A stretch of DNA of 64,000 nucleotides, taken from NCBI GenBank assembly GCA_020809705.1, contig CP085825.1:4774001-4838000 (forward strand), in the 5' to 3' direction. The stretch is from Calonectria ilicicola (lineage: Eukaryota > Ascomycota > Sordariomycetes > Hypocreales > Nectriaceae). Every line of letters starts with the position of its first letter. Within the stretch, counting starts at the first letter, position 1. A program made the position numbers and the translations under genes. Positions 11,014 to 23,900 of the stretch are shown here, piece after piece. The notes under the pieces are model-generated. The model worked only from the letters and a program-made list of their open reading frames with translations, had not been told where the DNA came from and did no database searches.

Positions 11014-14000
11014 TCATCGCTTGCCCATCTTAGAAAACTCATTCTGGTACCGCAGCTTGAAACCGTTGCACAGGGCTCGCATATCAGGGTACTGATAACC
11101 CTTGAGCTCGAACCCCTGCGGAATGGCACGAATTGGCAAGCCGATGACCTTAGCCGATTTGCTTGCCTTGAAGACCAACCAGAAGTAGCCCGGGTGCTTA
11201 GGGTCAATACAAAAGGCATACGCCGACCGGTTCGGGTTGGCGTCGATGTATGTTGTCAACCATTTTTCTGTTCACTCTGTTAGCATGCGTAGTCACCAGA
11301 CATATCAAGAGCCACTTACCAGTTTCACCTCGGGATCGGTTCTGGTATTTGTCATTTCGCATCATCTCCTCCACCTTGCGAGCCATCGCCTTGACGTGCT
11401 CCACAATCAATTCATCCAAATCACTGTACGTATACTTGCCACCAACTCGGAGCAACTTTCCAACAGAAAACTCGGTTTCTTTCTGCATTTCCAACACGTC
11501 AATGTGCTGGTATACTCCATCTGCCACCTTCCATGTGACAGCCAGATGGTCATTACCCTTGGATGATGGCCGAATAATGACCTCGCCAGGAGGCTGTGAG
11601 CCCAAAAACTCCTCAGCCTGTGTCGAGTTGAATGGCTTAAAGTTGGGGTGTTTGACCACACGCTGCGTCCGGCCTGTGGTCTTGTCCTTCTCCTGCAACT
11701 CTTCCTTGTCCGCCGACTCCAGTGCGTAGTCCCACCCATCTCGGCCATAGTTGATAGCTCGCTTATATGGGACACGAATGGCATCTTCTCGAAGCGTCAT
11801 CTTGGCCATAAAGTCCTTGTAGTTGATGTCTAGAATCTTGCCCCGTGCTGTCTGACCAACGCTGAGCACCTCCTTGATGGAGGAGCGGTGGCTGACTTCG
11901 TGGGCCTCCACCCTGCCTTCAATACCACAGTCAAGCTTCAAGATAGCAAAATCATCCTTGACCATGCGAACATTGACTGGAACAATCATGCCCTCGCACA
12001 AAGTGTTCTTGGTCTCTCCAGTGAACATCGTAAAGATTTCAGAGGCCGACAAGAGACCAAAATTTCTTCGCAATTCTTCATATGGCGCTTGGAGTTCGGC
12101 ACGGATCGTCTCCAGAGTAGCTCGCTTTCGCTGACTGTAGTTTCGTTCCAGCTGCTCAGCATACTCCTCCAAAACAAGCTCATTGACCTTGTCCTGTTCA
12201 TCCTGCTTAAATAGTTTTCGGACAATGGCACCAGGCCCGTTTTCGTCAGTCTCGGCCTTGACATCCTCTTCGTCAAGCTCCAGAGCATCAGCAGCCATTT
12301 TGCGACCGAGTTCATAGTCTTCAGGGTGGACACGAGTATTATCCAGGGGATCCGACGAGGGGTTAGTTGGCTCGTACTCGATAAACAGGAAACTAGCACA
12401 GTTGTTCCAAACCCTAGGTCCAACCACGGGCAGCTTTCCACTATCAGGGTCACCCACGAGCTCATCTCGAGTGTTGACTGCACCACCATTGGCATTGATA
12501 GCCTTGATGACACTACTGGCCTTTCGTGGACCAAGACCAGAAACATAAGGAAGCAGATTAGCAGTATATGAATCGGTCATTGCCTCGTTGATATCAACAC
12601 CACACAAGTTGACCATGTCAACCATGGCGGACTCGAGATATTTGACCAACTTGTCGGCAGGGAGGAGATTCTGGCATGAGTGGAAGGACAGAGACGACAC
12701 ATCCTTGCCAAGAGCTGCATACTCTTTCATGGGGTTTTGCATGTATCGGGCCAAGGCAATACAGTATCTTGTGACAGGGTTCAGAGAGGGATGTTCAGCG
12801 TGGGCGCGAGGGCTGTCCTTGTAGAGACGAGCAACCTCATCGTTGACAATCACAACTTCCAGCGGTTCTGTTCGGTAGTCATTGGTTTCCGGATCGTCAA
12901 ATTCTGGTCCCATAAGGCCCTTCTCGCTGACTAGAGTCTCGAGATCCCGAACCAGCTTGTGTGAATCGGCAGACCAACCACTGACACCAATCACATCGGG
13001 TCTGCGGCGTTGAACGAGGTCTACAAACTCCTCTCGCTGCCTCTCGTCTCGTGCAAGATTTCCGAATTTGCCCTGCTCAAGCACGCGACCATCTTCCTCG
13101 ACCCAAGCCCAGCAGATCGGGTCACGGGCCGGGTCACCCATGCCGTTGGAAAGAACCAAAACCCTCGGGGTTGTGCCGAGGATCATACCCTTGGGTTTAT
13201 AGGGAGCCTGGTCAAGTCGCTTGGCGTATTCCTCTCGGCACATTTTGAGAACTTCGTCCTGGCAGAATGTTCGGATGACTTCCTTGACATTCTTGGCGAC
13301 AATCTTTTCCAGCTTGGGGTAGGCGAGGTCCAACACCTTCTTACGCTCTTCGCGCCACTGTTCAGCTCGATCACTGAAGTTTTCGGACTCGAATTCTTGG
13401 TAAAACTGTCTGCGAAAGTCATATCGTGCAGGCATGACAAGCTTGATCTCAACGAGACCTTCTTCCTCAGCTTTCATCATCTTGAGAAACAAGTCAGGCT
13501 GGTGGACCAGATCAGCAATAGCCTGGTTCTGCAGATATTTGATTTCATAGTACGGGTGAGTATCATCAATTCTGCGCAGGCCCTTGTCGGTTCGGCGACA
13601 GCTAATCTCAGCCGCCTGATAGTACGAGTTTCGGAAATGCTTTCGCATACGAGGACTAGCAAAGAGCTCTTCCGAGTACATCTGGCGCGCTGCGCTAATG
13701 ATTTGATCACCGGTGCTGAAATTGCCATCAATGAGGCTGTCGGCCAGGTCCATGGGGTACTGGGCATCATCATCTGGCGAGACCTTCTTTCCCTGGCGAA
13801 GGGCATTCTTGGCCAATTGGTCTGCAGTAATGCCATAAGCGCGGACAAACGTGTATGCTTTGCCCTGTCGGACCCGTTCCAGTAGACTTGACTTGGATCC
13901 AGGTCGTTTGGTTTGTGAAGCGTTACCGGCAATAGCAGCCAGGTCCTTCAATTGGGGACCGTACTGGAATTGGAGATAATCTTGCAGGTCCTGGAGTTCC

Positions 14001-15424
14001 TCCATGGTGGTGGCTTCGGGGATCATTTCTTCAATGATAGAATCCTGAACCTCCAGAGACTTCAGGTTGTCATAGGTCTTCTCGAGAGAATTCCTCTTGT
14101 CTACAAAAGAACGGAACTTGATGTCGAGTTCCAAAATCCTCCAGAGGTCATCCTGATTCAGAAGCTTCTCCGCACTTATGACATACTCGGGGGCGTCGGG
14201 ATCGTCGCGGTTCGGGTTTTTGGTTTTTCGGGTGTGAAGAAGATAGTCCTTGCGGTGCTGGAAAACATATGGCACTTCGACCTCGTCGACAATAAAGAAT
14301 TCAAGCACCTTGCCGACCGCCTTTCCAAATGGCGTCTGCAGGTCAGGCGATAGTCCCTTCTTGGGCCACAACTGGTTGGTAATCCATCGAGCCTCCTCTC
14401 GGAACTGGTCAGCTGTAAGCTGGAGATTCTTGAAGGTCTTGCGGTCCAGTTGAAATCGCTCCGGTTCGTCCGTAAAGCGGATTTCGTTATCCTCGTCTGT
14501 AAGGAGCTTCTCTTTCAGCTGCGATGGCTCAAAGACATCCTTAAGCTCGATAGCCTGCTCTTCTCGTTCGCGGTCCTCCTCCTCCTCTTCCATCTGCAAA
14601 GCCCAGTCGTAATCTTCGCCGTTGCCAAAGATGGCTTCCATATCGTCGAGCGCGTCTTTGTCAAGTCCGGTAGTGTCAACCACACTTCCAACACCACGGT
14701 GATCTCTCGGTCTGGCCACTTCGGCATCTTCACGCTGCTTAATTCTGTCTTCTTCATCTTCGGGATAATCCTCCTCGATGAAATCATCGAATTCGTCATG
14801 CTGCGCGCGTCGCCCATAAGGTCGTTGCTCTGCCATATCTTCGTCGTCGTCAGAAAATATCTCTTCGAGTCCGCGGCGTTCGGGTCCGCGTTCATCTTCG
14901 CCACGGTGGCCGCGCTTAAGGCGTTTGAATTTGGACTGAAAAGACCATGTCAGTACCGAACCAGTGACGGTCTATCGTCGAAAGGAGACATTGGATGTTT
15001 ACCTGGCTCTGAGGCTTAGGTCGCTCGCCAAATTGTTCACCGATAAGTTCCAGATCATCTTCGTCGAGCTGCTCTTCCTCTTCTCGGTCGCGAGGTTCTC
15101 GCTTTCGTTTGACTATGGGGCGCACGTCGCCATCGGACTCTTCGCCCTCTTCTTCCTCCTCGTCTTCATCGACGATGAAACCTTCGCGAATCTAAAATGC
15201 GACCGTGTCAGTTATCAAGCATAGGCGCAAGCGCTCGAACTTAGGCTGCAAACCTTTCGCGCTTCCTCCTCATCGTCGTCATCTTCTTCCTCTTCACTGG
15301 AATCTTCAATGCGACCGCGTTCTCTGCCTTGACGCTCTCCAGTCTCCTCATCAAAGGACTCATCATCCTCCTCGTCATCCAGCTCAGCCTCCCCAGAAAT
15401 CAAATCGCGCATGCTGTTACTCAT
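11014..15424 (-). CDS. SPT6: Transcription elongation factor SPT6
   Basis: Four exons (15424-15254, 15191-15003, 14935-11320, 11267-11014) encode 1409 residues, the normal size. SPT6 is a histone chaperone and elongation factor travelling with RNA polymerase II. The first about 200 residues are extremely acidic. Then come the Tex-like core with a YqgF/RNase H-like fold (about 700-830), a helix-hairpin-helix segment (VSGLGPRKA, near 920), an S1 RNA-binding domain (about 1095-1165) and the C-terminal tandem SH2 module (from about 1216 to the end), including the FIIRPS-equivalent pattern [10 protein letters not shown]. The start MSNSMRDLI matches fungal orthologues; an upstream in-frame ATG at 15460 is less likely. 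The first donor is the unusual GTTTGC, but the joined [12 protein letters not shown] sequence is conserved. Confidence 0.97.
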
Positions 15425-17881
15425 CGTGTCGATTCGAGTCTGCTGTCGCGCAGCAAACAACAGCTAGCTCGGGAGCTTGAAGTATCGATTGTCAGAGTTC
15501 GCGCAGCGCCAAGATCTCCAAAGAGAGGTCTTTTTCAAAAATTCGTGCGATGAAAAGAAATTAAAAGTAGAAGGGTGATAGAGGGGAAGGGGCGTGAGAG
15601 AAGGACTTTTTAGGCACCTCCTGCTTCACGGAATTTTTGGAGAGCTACGCTCAAGACACACGTTCAGCCTCGTCGCGACTGGCAGGGGTATATGGATTAT
15701 AGATTACCCGGGCCGGTCCATCAAAAACTCCAAACCTTGTCCGAGTGCCTTATGTAATCACAGTCAAGTTGACTGTTTACAACACACATGCAATGTAAGC
15801 AAAACAAGAACAACCCAAGTGAATGGGAATAAATAAGAAGAATATACTAATTTCAATTTATTTGTATATTCATATTGTTTAATCTCATCCTCTCTTTTTT
15901 TCTTTCCCTCCCTATCGGGCTCGCTCTGCGATATGTTTATCATCCGCATGGTCAGGTACCTGCAGCGTACCAAGAAACAATAGAAACCAGGGTACCGTGG
16001 TTGAAGATCGGAACCGGTATTGTATTGGCTAACATCATGCCACACATACGATACAAGGAGTGCAGGCAACGCCCACTTCTCATTCATGCTACAGGAGACT
16101 TGGTATATTGTGATGATTTTATGCATGCTGATCTCTTGTATCGAATCGGCCTAGCTGGTTCGTCGTTTGTCCTCCCGCTTACTGGGAATAGATGCGCATT
16201 CGTTCGGAGAATCTGCAGATGAAACAAACGAGTCATCGGGGGCAGATCAAATGCATCAACACCACAGCCCGATGGCTCGTCTATCTTTTGTTTGTGTGTT
16301 TTGATTGCCCGCAGATCTGTCGAGCAATGGAGGGCAATGAAACCTCACATATTCCCCTCCAATATCTTCAGTCAAACAACAGGAGTCAAATTTGAGACGA
16401 AGAACTACCATGCAAAATAAAGAACACATACCATCTAAGCGAGTGATGGAAAATGTTCTTCAGTGACCTACCCTTGCATGGAATAGTCGTCCCGTCAATT
16501 GTACTCCGAAAAAAGATACCCCTATCCATCCATATGATGCAAGTTCTGGAACCCGTCTAAGCGCTTGGAAGCCCAGGGACGTTCAAGGGGGGACCCGCTC
16601 AAGTGATGCTCCATGCTCCCCTGCGCGTCTCCAAGAGTCGCATTCATCCCTTGGGCAGAGGTGCCGGGTCAATAGGCTCGGCTGACGGCCAATCAGCGGG
16701 GCACTAAAACCCCTTTGAGACAGACAGAACATCACGTCGCGTCGAGGGGCCATTAGGCCTGGCTGAGATGCCGCATCCATGGTGCCTGAATGGTGGTGTC
16801 GGCTCACACGGCGAAATGTTCCAGGAATCAAGCCACCAAAGCCCTGGTAATAGCATCCGCTTTAAAGCCAGACGAGCGACGAGGACGAGTCGAGTTATCA
16901 ATAATCAGAGTCCAGAGCCCTGCCAACCTGAGACGGCCGAGCCCAAGTGGTCCGCCACCTAGAAGCCCCGGAGCGCCATCGCCGGCGACCAGTGTCCAGT
17001 GCTTCAGTAACAATCGCCTCCTTAGGCCTCAACTCGCCGCGATTATGCGTTGAGTGCTCGACTCCTTGAATGAATGCCGTAAAGGGCCTCAGACGAGACG
17101 AGGCCCACTCCCGATCCAAACCAGCCCAGCACTTGCCCCTCTTGATCATTGGCATGGCCTTTAAAAGCTGCGCCATCTCCGTATTGCCGGCGTCATCGTA
17201 ACCTCTTTGTCTGCCCTGACCTGCCTTGCCTTGCCCTGCGGTGCGCCTCAACCCGCTATCCACCTCCGTCCTAGGTACCTATAGTCCAGCGCGACGCCAG
17301 CCACTCCCATCACGTTATCGTGGCCGAACCCCGCCCTGGCCCGAACAAGCGCAACCACCACAGTGATAGACGACACTCACCCTCGCTGCATTCCTCGTTG
17401 GCGACGTTCCGCTCCATCAAAACCCATCCCCGCGACTGATCTGGGCGCCTACGCACAGTAAAAGTCCCTGGCCCCTCTGTCTCGCATCTGAAATTCTCCA
17501 CCGACAGACAGCTTCTGGTCCATCCCCGCTGTAACCCAACCTCAGCAGCGCCCCCAACCCGTCGCCTCGCATTGTGCCTTTACCACGTTCTTCGCCTGCA
17601 GCATCTGGCCAGGAATTTCGACCTGGCGACTCACCCCGATCGTCTAGTCTCCCTCGTAGGCCACAAAAGCCGGTCAGCGCTCTGTGTGTATTACACATCC
17701 CACGCTCCCACACCCCGGAGAGCTGGTCTTCGCCTTCTACCATCGCCGTTCATTCCTCACCGCGGGGAACGCCCGCTACCCCGGTTGGTCCAACCTTGAG
17801 CCCAACCCTAGGCATCACAGCGCCCGATAGCCGACTCCTACATAGCTCGTCAAGTGCGAATCGCCTCGTCTGCCGCCCACC
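15425..17881. other. Divergent intergenic region between SPT6 and the MAPKK gene
   Basis: The interval of about 2.5 kb lies between two divergently transcribed genes. The SPT6-proximal part (15800-16450) is AT-richer; the part nearest the MAPKK (17300-17880) is C/T-rich and probably includes its leader. Short ORFs have no family resemblance, and no RNA gene was seen. Confidence 0.45.
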
Positions 17882-19585
17882 ATGGCCGATCCTTTCGCTC
17901 CGCGCTCCATGAAGCGCAAAAACGTCAAGGGTCTCGCCCTCAAAGCTGCTCCCACACCCCCACCAACCGCCGAGAACAGCCAGCACCATTTCGATTCGGG
18001 TCGGGACAATGGCGACAAAGATGGCCAGCTGGAGATTGGTATCGAGTACAAATTGGACTTACGACCCGAGGACCTCGAGGTTATGAAGGAGTTGGGCTCT
18101 GGTAATGGAGGCACTGTCAGCAAGGTCAAGCACCTCACAACGGGAACTATCATGGCTCGCAAGGTACGATCTGCGCCTTTCTTTGGCAAATGTCACTGGT
18201 AATACTCACGCGTAAATAGGTTATCCATGTCGAGGCCAAGAGGGAGATGCGAAAGCGAATCGTTCGAGAACTCCAGATTATGCACGGGTGTCATTCCGAT
18301 TATATTGTCACATTCTACGGCGCTTTCTTGAACCCCAACAACGACGTTATCATGTGCATGGAGTATATGGATGTCGGGTATGTTTCCTAGTTCCGACCCA
18401 GGTCTTATATTTTGGACGTTCGGCTGATTTGAATGCCACAGTGCTCTTGACCGTGTCTCAAGGGTCTTTGGCCCTGTCCGGGTGGACGTTCTAGGCAAAA
18501 TTGCAGAAGCCACGCTCGGCGGATTGACCTACCTATACACCAAACATCACATCATGCACCGAGATATCAAGCCTTCGAACATCTTGGTCAATTCCAGGGG
18601 TCACATCAAACTGTGCGATTTCGGTGTCTCTGGCGAACTGATCAACTCCATCGCAGACACTTTCGTCGGCACATCGACTTACATGGCCCCTGAGCGAATT
18701 CAGGGAGAAAAGTACACCGTCAAGTCGGATGTGTGGAGCTTTGGTCTTAGCATTATGGAACTTGCAATTGGCAAGTTCCCCTTCGGCGCAAGCGAGCAGC
18801 TTTCGGATGGGGAGTACGCACCCGCTGGTATCCTGGATCTCCTCCAGCAGATTGTCCACGAACCTGCCCCCAGACTGCCCAAGAGTGATGCTTTCCCCAG
18901 CATTCTAGAGGATATGATCCAAAAGTGTCTGTACAAGGAGCCCGAGCTTCGACCGACCCCACAAGAGTTGTTTGTAAGTCGTAAATTCTCTATTTTGGTT
19001 GCATCACAAGACTAACATCAGTAGGATCGTGATCCATTTGTGCAAGCCGCCAAGAGAACACCAGTCGATCTCAGAGAATGGGCCTTTGGCCTCATGGAGC
19101 GCGACAACCGCAAATCCCACCTAGCACCTCAGCTTTCACCTTCAACCCAGGACCTTCTCCGTTCAAGCGATTCTCCAACCTACCAAAACCAAACCGAGGA
19201 CCGAGCCGTCCATACCCCGACCTCGGGCGAGATCCCCATTGCAGGGGCTGGAATCGTCTCGCCCCGAGACCAATACGGCTCCAACCCGAATCGCTCGCCT
19301 ACTCGTAACGGCAGCAGCTCAAGTCGCGGACCATCCAGCGCACACCCTGGTCTAGGACCCAGAGTCATCTCTGCCAATTCGATACCCAAGGCTTCTGGAT
19401 ACCCCGATAGTGCTGGTCCCATCAGCGCAGGCTCGAATACTTTCAGCTTGCCCGTCCGACCTGCTCCAGGTGGCTCGGTTCCTCCTCCTCTGCCCCGAAA
19501 GGAGACGCCGGATGATCTTCGAAGGGAAAGCCGCAGACAGGCAGCATTTGGCCGGGCACCGCCAAATCCTGGCTATGGTGCATAG
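17882..19585 (+). CDS. MAP kinase kinase, Ste7/MEK2 type
   Basis: Four exons (17882-18163, 18220-18377, 18442-18973, 19025-19585) encode 510 residues. It is the middle kinase of a three-tier cascade and should phosphorylate the Fus3/Kss1-type MAPK used in mating and invasive or infection-related growth in fungi. Visible kinase features: glycine loop GSGNGGTV (72-79), ATP-binding Lys94, HRD (186-188), DFG (206-208) and the activation segment with Ser216 and Thr220 in NSIADTF, followed by YMAPERI. The N-terminus has a basic KRK cluster that may dock the MAPK. The tail beyond about residue 350 is long, disordered and Ser/Pro-rich, ending with polyproline PPPLPRKE, as in filamentous-fungal Ste7 homologues. 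The call is well supported against the Pbs2 and Mkk1 types by the activation-loop sequence. Confidence 0.95.
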
Positions 19586-20072
19586 AACTCTTCACCACCT
19601 CTGTATAAGAGTGTCTTGCAAAAGTTCTTACCTTCTCTGACCTATTCCCGCATAAAACCAGCGGCTTGAACCTTTGATATTCTCTTTAGCATATCTCGGC
19701 GCAATTTGAACCTTGTTTATCGTGATCTGGATGGGGATCATCGGCTTTGAATCCTGCACATTTGGTCTTGGCCCAGATTATTTCGGGCTTGCACACACCC
19801 TGACGCTCTGAGAGACAGCGGTGCGCTTCACCAACTATTCCGAAGCTGTGTTTGGCCATGTAAGAGAGGGCCTCGGGTAGTAGTAGCTGGGCCTGTTTAG
19901 GAAAGGTAGATGAATTGAGCCTATGTCTAAGTAATTGTATTTGATCAGAATTCCCGCTGTCTGTATTTGCCTCGTGATTCGCCTTGCTAGCATGGCGATG
20001 TTTTTTTTTTTTCTTTTCCAGAGCTACCCACCATATGATTTTCTTGGCAAGTTTGGTCGTGAGAGGGTACTC
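19586..20072. other. Convergent 3' regions of the MAPKK and HAD hydrolase genes
   Basis: A stretch of 487 bp between two convergent genes, with a poly-T run at about 20001-20012. It probably contains both 3' UTRs; nothing else was recognised. Confidence 0.5.
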
Positions 20073-20980
20073 CTACTCATTGCTGACTTCTCGTCCCTCG
20101 AATCCATTTTCCAAGATTTCAATCATCTCGTCAAGCGATTGGATCACCAAGTCCGTATGCGCATGCTCCAACAATTCCGTGTTCACAGTGTTTGCGAGCA
20201 GCACTGTCGCAGCACCTGCCTTGCGTCCCGCCGTCATGTCGTCGATGGAATCGCCCACCATGATGATCCCCGAGCCATCCTCCAGGCCCCAGTTCTGGGC
20301 AATATGCAGGATTCCAGCGGGGTCGGGCTTGGGTGGGCGAAACTCACGCGTAACAATAGGGTGGAAATGAGATCCCTCGAGGAATTTGCTCAGCAGATTC
20401 TGAACAGGGACGTCAAAGTTGCGGGTGCAAATGGCCTTTGGGACGCCCTTGGCATCGAGATAGTCCATGAGCGAGTTTAGGCCGGGTTGGGGGGCCTGGG
20501 ACTTCATAGCTTCGCTCTCGATGGCCCTGATGGCCTCGTGAGCTTTAACCTGCTGGTCTGCCGGTAATGTTTCAATGTGCTCCAAGATATCAGCCCCCTT
20601 GGCGATTCCCAGTACGTCTCTCATTTCACCAAACATGTAGTTTTGGGGGATACTGCGAGTGGTTAGGATGCAAGCACAAAAGAAGACATTATCTAAATCA
20701 TGAAAGATAAAGACACCTAACGATCAAAATAGAAAAGAAACAGAAGTCCCATGGTAAACGGAGGGGAGCAGTGATATCAGATAAGGATGTTCATGATACT
20801 GTGAGGGGTATGGTATAGGGTAGGTGACTCAACCAGATGGATTCCCCGAGATGGATGTGTTGCTTACCAGAGTGTGCCATCCATGTCAAATACTACACCC
20901 CTTAGCTTCGGGGTTGTAGCTGGCGAGGCGTTGTCAACCTGCTTCAGTGGCGCAAAGCGCTTGGTAGTGTATGAGGACAT
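20073..20980 (-). CDS. HAD-superfamily hydrolase (phosphoglycolate phosphatase-like)
   Basis: Two exons, 20980-20868 and 20652-20073, encode 230 residues; the intron is 215 nt. Joining restores DMDGTLCIPQNYMFGEM. HAD motifs are visible: motif I DxDGT (Asp32 and Asp34, nucleophile and acid/base), a motif II Thr in ICTRNFD, the motif III Lys in PPKPDPAGI, and motif IV GDSIDD. An alpha-helical cap lies between motifs I and II, so this is a subfamily I enzyme of the Gph/beta-phosphoglucomutase-like group. The substrate cannot be told from sequence. Neither a signal peptide nor a membrane segment is present, so it is probably cytosolic. The ATG is the only one in frame upstream of motif I. Confidence 0.9.
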
Positions 20981-23900
20981 GGTGGAGAAGAAACGGCGCA
21001 TAGAAGGTAGGTTGAGAGTAATGAAGCTGGAACTTTGTTTTTTTGGACTTGGTTGGTTTATTTACACGAAATGGCACGGAATCCAGACCATACAGTTGAA
21101 AACAAACCAGGATAGATGGTAGAAAGGATCAGCTTGTTGTGACTTGGATGAGTTGCTGGAAGAAAGAAATGAATATGCTCAAATCGCGATTTCACAAGTG
21201 GGGTGGGTTTAGGCGCCAACCAGCCAGCGACATACCACTTACAGCTGAAGATCATCTTCGATTTCCTGTACGTTAGTTTGGACATCTGCCGTGCGCATAA
21301 AATGTGACGAATCAACTATAGGGTAGCTGTATTTTCCTCGATCTCACTATCATATTCTGTGTTCTCTCCTTCGAGAAGACTAGAAATACTGCCCAGTGTA
21401 TTGTGGATTGGTGGATATCATTTTTGAAATGTCGGAGCAATCTAGCAAGCCGCTTGAGGATGTATAAAGGACAGCCCGGGAGTCTACCATCATGGCTTTG
21501 AACCACATACTCTACATCTCCTTTCTTATTGTAGGATATGTAAATTTAGAACTCCAGTTCACGATGGGTTATGCATAGAAGGAGCGGGCTTCTCATATTT
21601 ACCCTTGGTTGGCCTAACTAATCTATTCATCTAGGCTATTTTGTTGCGGAACTTTGCTCCTGTCGGCGAAATATCCGCTCTAAAATCCCGAGGTCAGCCT
21701 CTGAGCCCTGACCCTGTATTGCCAAAGCCTCTATCGCAACGGCTTTAGAACGGTGTCCCGCGGAAGACCGTCTATACCAGCTTAGTTCTCATATGACTGA
21801 TCATGCTTCTTATTTTGTCCATTTAGTCGCGCAATGCCTTGAAGGGCCCCGCCAAGAAGAGGGGCATCGCCGTGGATGCCGAGGAGAGCATTTAACGGAC
21901 GGCTGATGGTGGGAAGTCCGTTACTTAGAAGGGTATAAATGATGAAAGGGCTAAAGAGACGGATGCCGAGGAGATCCAACGCGCCTCCTGCCGAGAGGAG
22001 ATTGGAGGCAGTCGTTCATGGCTATGCAGCTCTGGGAGAGGCAGACGAGACTAAGGAGACAATGGACATTGAGAAAACGGAGGAAACTACACTATGGAAA
22101 AGGGCTGGATAATGATACCAAAATAGGGTGGACTACCTGAGCTGGGTACCCTTCCGGGCACCTGGCCTCAAGAAAATGTTTTTCTTTCCTACATAGGATT
22201 GCTTTTGCTCCTGAGCTACATCAGTGCTATTCATGTCTACCTCAAATGTCTATCCTTCCCATATGCTCATATGGTGCTGAGTCCCGAGGAAAGCATACTG
22301 TGCTATATAGGGCGAGATTTGTCAACAATCTCCTCGAGTAGGCAACGCTCACTGCGAATGCCTCATGCTTCATCTCACTCACGAGTGCGAGTTGAACTTT
22401 TGATCGGCTTCGTTCTGTACCTGTATTTAGTTAGCGACTTTTAGTACAGAATCGTGGAAAGCAAATTAGAGAAAACAACATCCGTTGAAATAGAAGATGC
22501 GAGAAACAGAGGCGCAAGTGCATCTCGAGAGCAACGCATTCTTGACTTCCCTGCTCAGGGAAGATGGTGACTGCGGTTTCTTCATGACCGGGAAAAAGAA
22601 TGACGGAAACGATCGAAACATGTAGTATCCTAGTAAGTTGAGACAAATGGAAGCCACAATGACGCCTTGAGGTTAGAGGTATTTCAAGATGCTCGCACCC
22701 ATCACGGGTTCTTGGTCTTCACATCCCCATCTCCCATCATGCCCATTGTTTATTTGCTCGCCCTTCTCTATTGTACCTGGACATACAAGGTCCTGGCCAA
22801 TTGACGTCGTTTCACCTTGTCTTGATGCTTTCGTATTTGTTTGCTCGTTGCCTGGTTCGAATATTCTCCCTCGCCGTCCTTGTGACTTGTACTTGGATCT
22901 GGACCAAGAGGTGCTATATGACTTTGCTGACTGGCAGACTTCGCAGTCGACGATGCCCGGGAATCACCACAATTATTCGAGACGCTTGTCTTCCGGTACC
23001 TCATCACGACTCATGTGCTGACCACTTGGCCTTTTTTCTTTCTTTACTTTCTTCCCCTCTTTTGGGTTCCTTTCCTGGCAGCTTTGCCCTACTGTGCCAA
23101 GTACGTGCCTCAGTTCTGCTGTAAGACTGCATCTACCTGATAGGAGATACAGACAAAGCTTTACTCGGATTCCTGCTAGAGCTTCATCATTGGCGCAACT
23201 TGTATCCCTGTGGAAGCACTGAGAGGCTTATGTCTCGGTGGAAATGTGACGCAGCTTATGAGGCCCGTCATGCAAGTCGTTAGCAAAGCTAACGTATCTG
23301 TTTTTCTTTTTAGATTGTCGGCTCAGCATATCCCTATCAATGACCTCAGGTTGTTAGCCAATACTGGGGCGATTTTCACCGAAATGAAAGTTCTAGATGG
23401 CTCCTCATCATAGACAATAAAAATGCAGGTTTTCTTCATGTGTAATATCAAAGATTAAAGACGTGGTAACTCCGAGAAGTGGTCTGAACAAGATGGCTTG
23501 CGCTGGCGCAGGGACGCTTTTAATAATGGACTTCAATGCAATTTTCTATCAAGGTATTGGCCGTCAGATTCTGGGTGGGGAGAAATCCCTTTTTAGGTTA
23601 TCACAACGTTTGGTAACCTTCGTGTTTTCACTTCGCATTTGCAGTGTATTGTGAGTTTCTGGACAGTTAGACTGATTTTAAATACAAAAGGTTGAATCAA
23701 ATGAAGATACTATCTGGCCGTCTGTCCATCTCACTTTTATGATTTTGCAAAGAGTGTCTGTCTTGCTTGTGGCTTGGCGTTGAAGGGTCACTGACCAACT
23801 TGCTCGCAGTTATTTCTATAGCGGAGATGTCATGGAATTTTGATTAGAGGTTTGTGTGTTGTGATGGGAAGGTTTTGACAAACGATGCCTTCATGCAAAC

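Noticed and set aside
13010..13885. Plus-strand ORF of 291 codons
   Set aside because: It lies entirely antisense to the conserved coding sequence of SPT6 and has no family features of its own.
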